A DNA stretch of 64,000 nt from Cafeteria roenbergensis (lineage: Eukaryota > Sar > Bigyra > Bicosoecida > Cafeteriaceae): assembly GCA_008330645.1 (NCBI GenBank), contig VLTN01000028.1, positions 372,001 to 436,000 on the forward strand, read 5' to 3'. Below the pieces are notes generated by a model. That model searched no databases and had not been told where the DNA came from. It saw only the letters and a program-made list of their open reading frames with translations. The translations under genes and the position numbers were made by a program. Positions 62,491-64,000 of the stretch are shown here, piece after piece; within the stretch, counting starts at the first letter, position 1, and each line of letters starts with the position of its first letter.

Positions 62491-64000
62491 TGCGCCTCTG
62501 GCCACACGCGGTCGCGCGCCCCTCGGTCCGCCCGTCCACACGCCTCTCAGAACGCCCGGCCGTGGTCCTCCGGGCCCCCGCAGCCGCCCTTCCTCCGGTA
62601 CGCATTGCCTCGCGCCCTCGGAAACGCGCGGCCGTGTGCCCGTTGGCAGCCTCGACCGCCCGCTCGCCGGAACGCGTTGCCTCGCGCCCTCGGAAACGCG
62701 CGGCCGTGTGCCCGTTGGCAGCCTCGACCGCCCGCTCGCCGGAACGCGTTGCCTCGCGCCCTCGGAAAAACGCGCGGCCGTGTGCCCGTTGGCAGCCTCG
62801 ACCGCCCGCTCGCCGGAACGCGTTGCCTCGCGCCCTCGGAAACGCGCGGCCGTGTGCCCGTTGGCAGCCTCGACCGCCCGCTCGCCGGAACGCGTTGCCT
62901 CGCGCCCTCGGAAACGCGCGGCCGTGTGCCCGTTGGCAGCCTCGACCGCCCGCTCGCCGGAACGCGTTGCCTCGCGCCCTCGGAAACGCGCGGCCGTGTG
63001 CCCGTTGGCAGCCTCGACCGCCCGCTCGCCGGAACGCGTTGCCTCGCGCCCTCGGAAACGCGCGGCCGTGTGCCCGTTGGCAGCCTCGACCGCCCGCTCG
63101 CCGGAACGCGTTGCCTCGCGCCCTCGGAAACGCGCGGCCGTGTGCCCGTTGGCAGCCTCGACCGCCCGCTCGCCGGAACGCGTTGCCTCGCGCCCTCGGA
63201 AACGCGCGGCCGTGTGCCCGTTGGCAGCCTCGACCGCCCGCTCGCCGGAACGCGTTGCCTCGCGCCCTCGGAAACGCGCGGCCGTGTGCCCGTTGGCAGC
63301 CTCGACCGCCCGCTCGCCGGAACGCGTTGCCTCGCGCCCTCGGAAACGCGCGGCCGTGTGCCCGTTGGCAGCCTCGACCGCCCGCTCGCCGGAACGCGTT
63401 GCCTCGCGCCCTCGGAAACGCGCGGCCGTGTGCCCGTTGGCAGCCTCGACCGCCCGCTCGCCGGAACGCGTTGCCTCGCGCCCTCGGAAACGCGCGGCCG
63501 TGTGCCCGTTGGCAGCCTCGACCGCCCGCTCGCCGGAACGCGTTGCCTCGCGCCCTCGGAAACGCGCGGCCGTGTGCCCGTTGGCAGCCTCGACCGCCCG
63601 CTCGCCGGAACGCGTTGCCTCGCGCCCTCGGAAACGCGCGGCCGTGTGCCCGTTGGCAGCCTCGACCGCCCGCTCGCCGGAACGCGTTGCCTCGCGCCCT
63701 CGGAAACGCGCGGCCGTGTGCCCGTTGGCAGCCTCGACCGCCCGCTCGCCGGAACGCGTTGCCTCGCGCCCACGGAAACGCGCGGCCGTGTGCCCGTTGG
63801 CAGCCTCGACCGCCCGCTCGCCGGAACGCGTTGCCTCGCGCCCTCGGAAACGCGCGGCCGTGTGCCCGTTGGCAGCCTCGACCGCCCGCTCGCCGGAACG
63901 CGTTGCCTCGCGCCCTCGGAAACGCGCGGCCGTGTGCCCGTTGGCAGCCTCGACCGCCCGCTCGCCGGAACGCGTTGCCTCGCGCCCTCTCGTTGGTTGA
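62490..64000. repeat. 72-bp satellite array, about 19 units, running off the window
   Basis: Tandem units built on CGTTGCCTCGCGCCCTCGG, AACGCGCGGCCGTGTGCC and CGTTGGCAGCCTCGACCGCC. From about 62600 the units are almost identical. One unit near 62766 has two extra A bases, which shifts the frames. Diverged units lie at the left edge (about 62490-62600). At 63986 the pattern breaks (CCTCTCGTTGGTTGA) at the window end. The unit length is divisible by three, so long frames are open on both strands, but the predicted peptides are only Arg/Pro/Ala repeats and are not credible proteins. Confidence 0.93.

Noticed and set aside
62300-62605. N-terminal extension of the LINE ORF to 62605
   Set aside because: It would run into satellite DNA and has composition unlike the rest of the protein. 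ATG 62299 begins the first helical segment.
62490-64000. CRISPR-like array or long repeat protein
   Set aside because: Units are contiguous with no unique spacers, and this is a eukaryotic genome. Long frames exist on both strands because 72 is divisible by three.

Overview
The window looks like nuclear DNA of a GC-rich unicellular eukaryote, most likely a microalga or related protist. A haptophyte- or stramenopile-like genome would fit, but no marker in the window decides it. The evidence is eukaryote-only families (USP deubiquitinase, UBC6/UBE2J, ATE1, CDC14, PP6R/SAPS, RNF113, scramblase, PHD), spliceosomal introns with GTGAG-type donors, dense gene packing on both strands, and very long Ala/Ser/Gly/Pro-rich insertions. 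Very high GC keeps many antisense frames open; I have left those shadows out.

Layout. 0.4-10 kb: a large USP deubiquitinase and a coiled-coil protein, both on the minus strand. 10.1-16.4 kb: four plus-strand genes: a small ankyrin gene built from one-repeat exons, a tail-anchored UBC6/UBE2J E2 (with a 15-bp satellite inside an intron), a TatD-like hydrolase with an RG-rich insertion, and a phospholipid scramblase. 16.7-24.6 kb: a membrane FkbM/METTL24-like methyltransferase (-) divergent from a SAPS/PP6R-like phosphatase regulator (+). 24.9-29.5 kb: three tandem copies of a GT17-type glycosyltransferase (-). 30-48.4 kb: ATE1 arginyltransferase (+), an EF-hand protein (-), CDC14 phosphatase (-), a 2134-residue PHD protein (-) and RNF113/CWC24 (+).

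48.4-64 kb is different: repeat-rich and dynamic. It holds a Clu-like/TPR gene with eleven nearly identical 126-bp TPR units, a 5'-truncated LINE copy, an ankyrin gene of about nineteen 102-bp units, a nearly full-length LINE with reverse transcriptase and a C-terminal restriction-like endonuclease, and a 72-bp satellite that runs to the window edge.

No operon-like pathway links the genes. Several act in protein turnover (USP, UBC6, ATE1, RNF113) or phosphorylation control (CDC14, PP6R), but I see no sign that the grouping is more than coincidence. The most unusual items are the GT17 array, where one copy carries a replaced acceptor-side patch; the exon-per-repeat ankyrin gene; the RG-rich insertion beside the TatD active site; and the LINE-bracketed repeat-protein locus at the right end.
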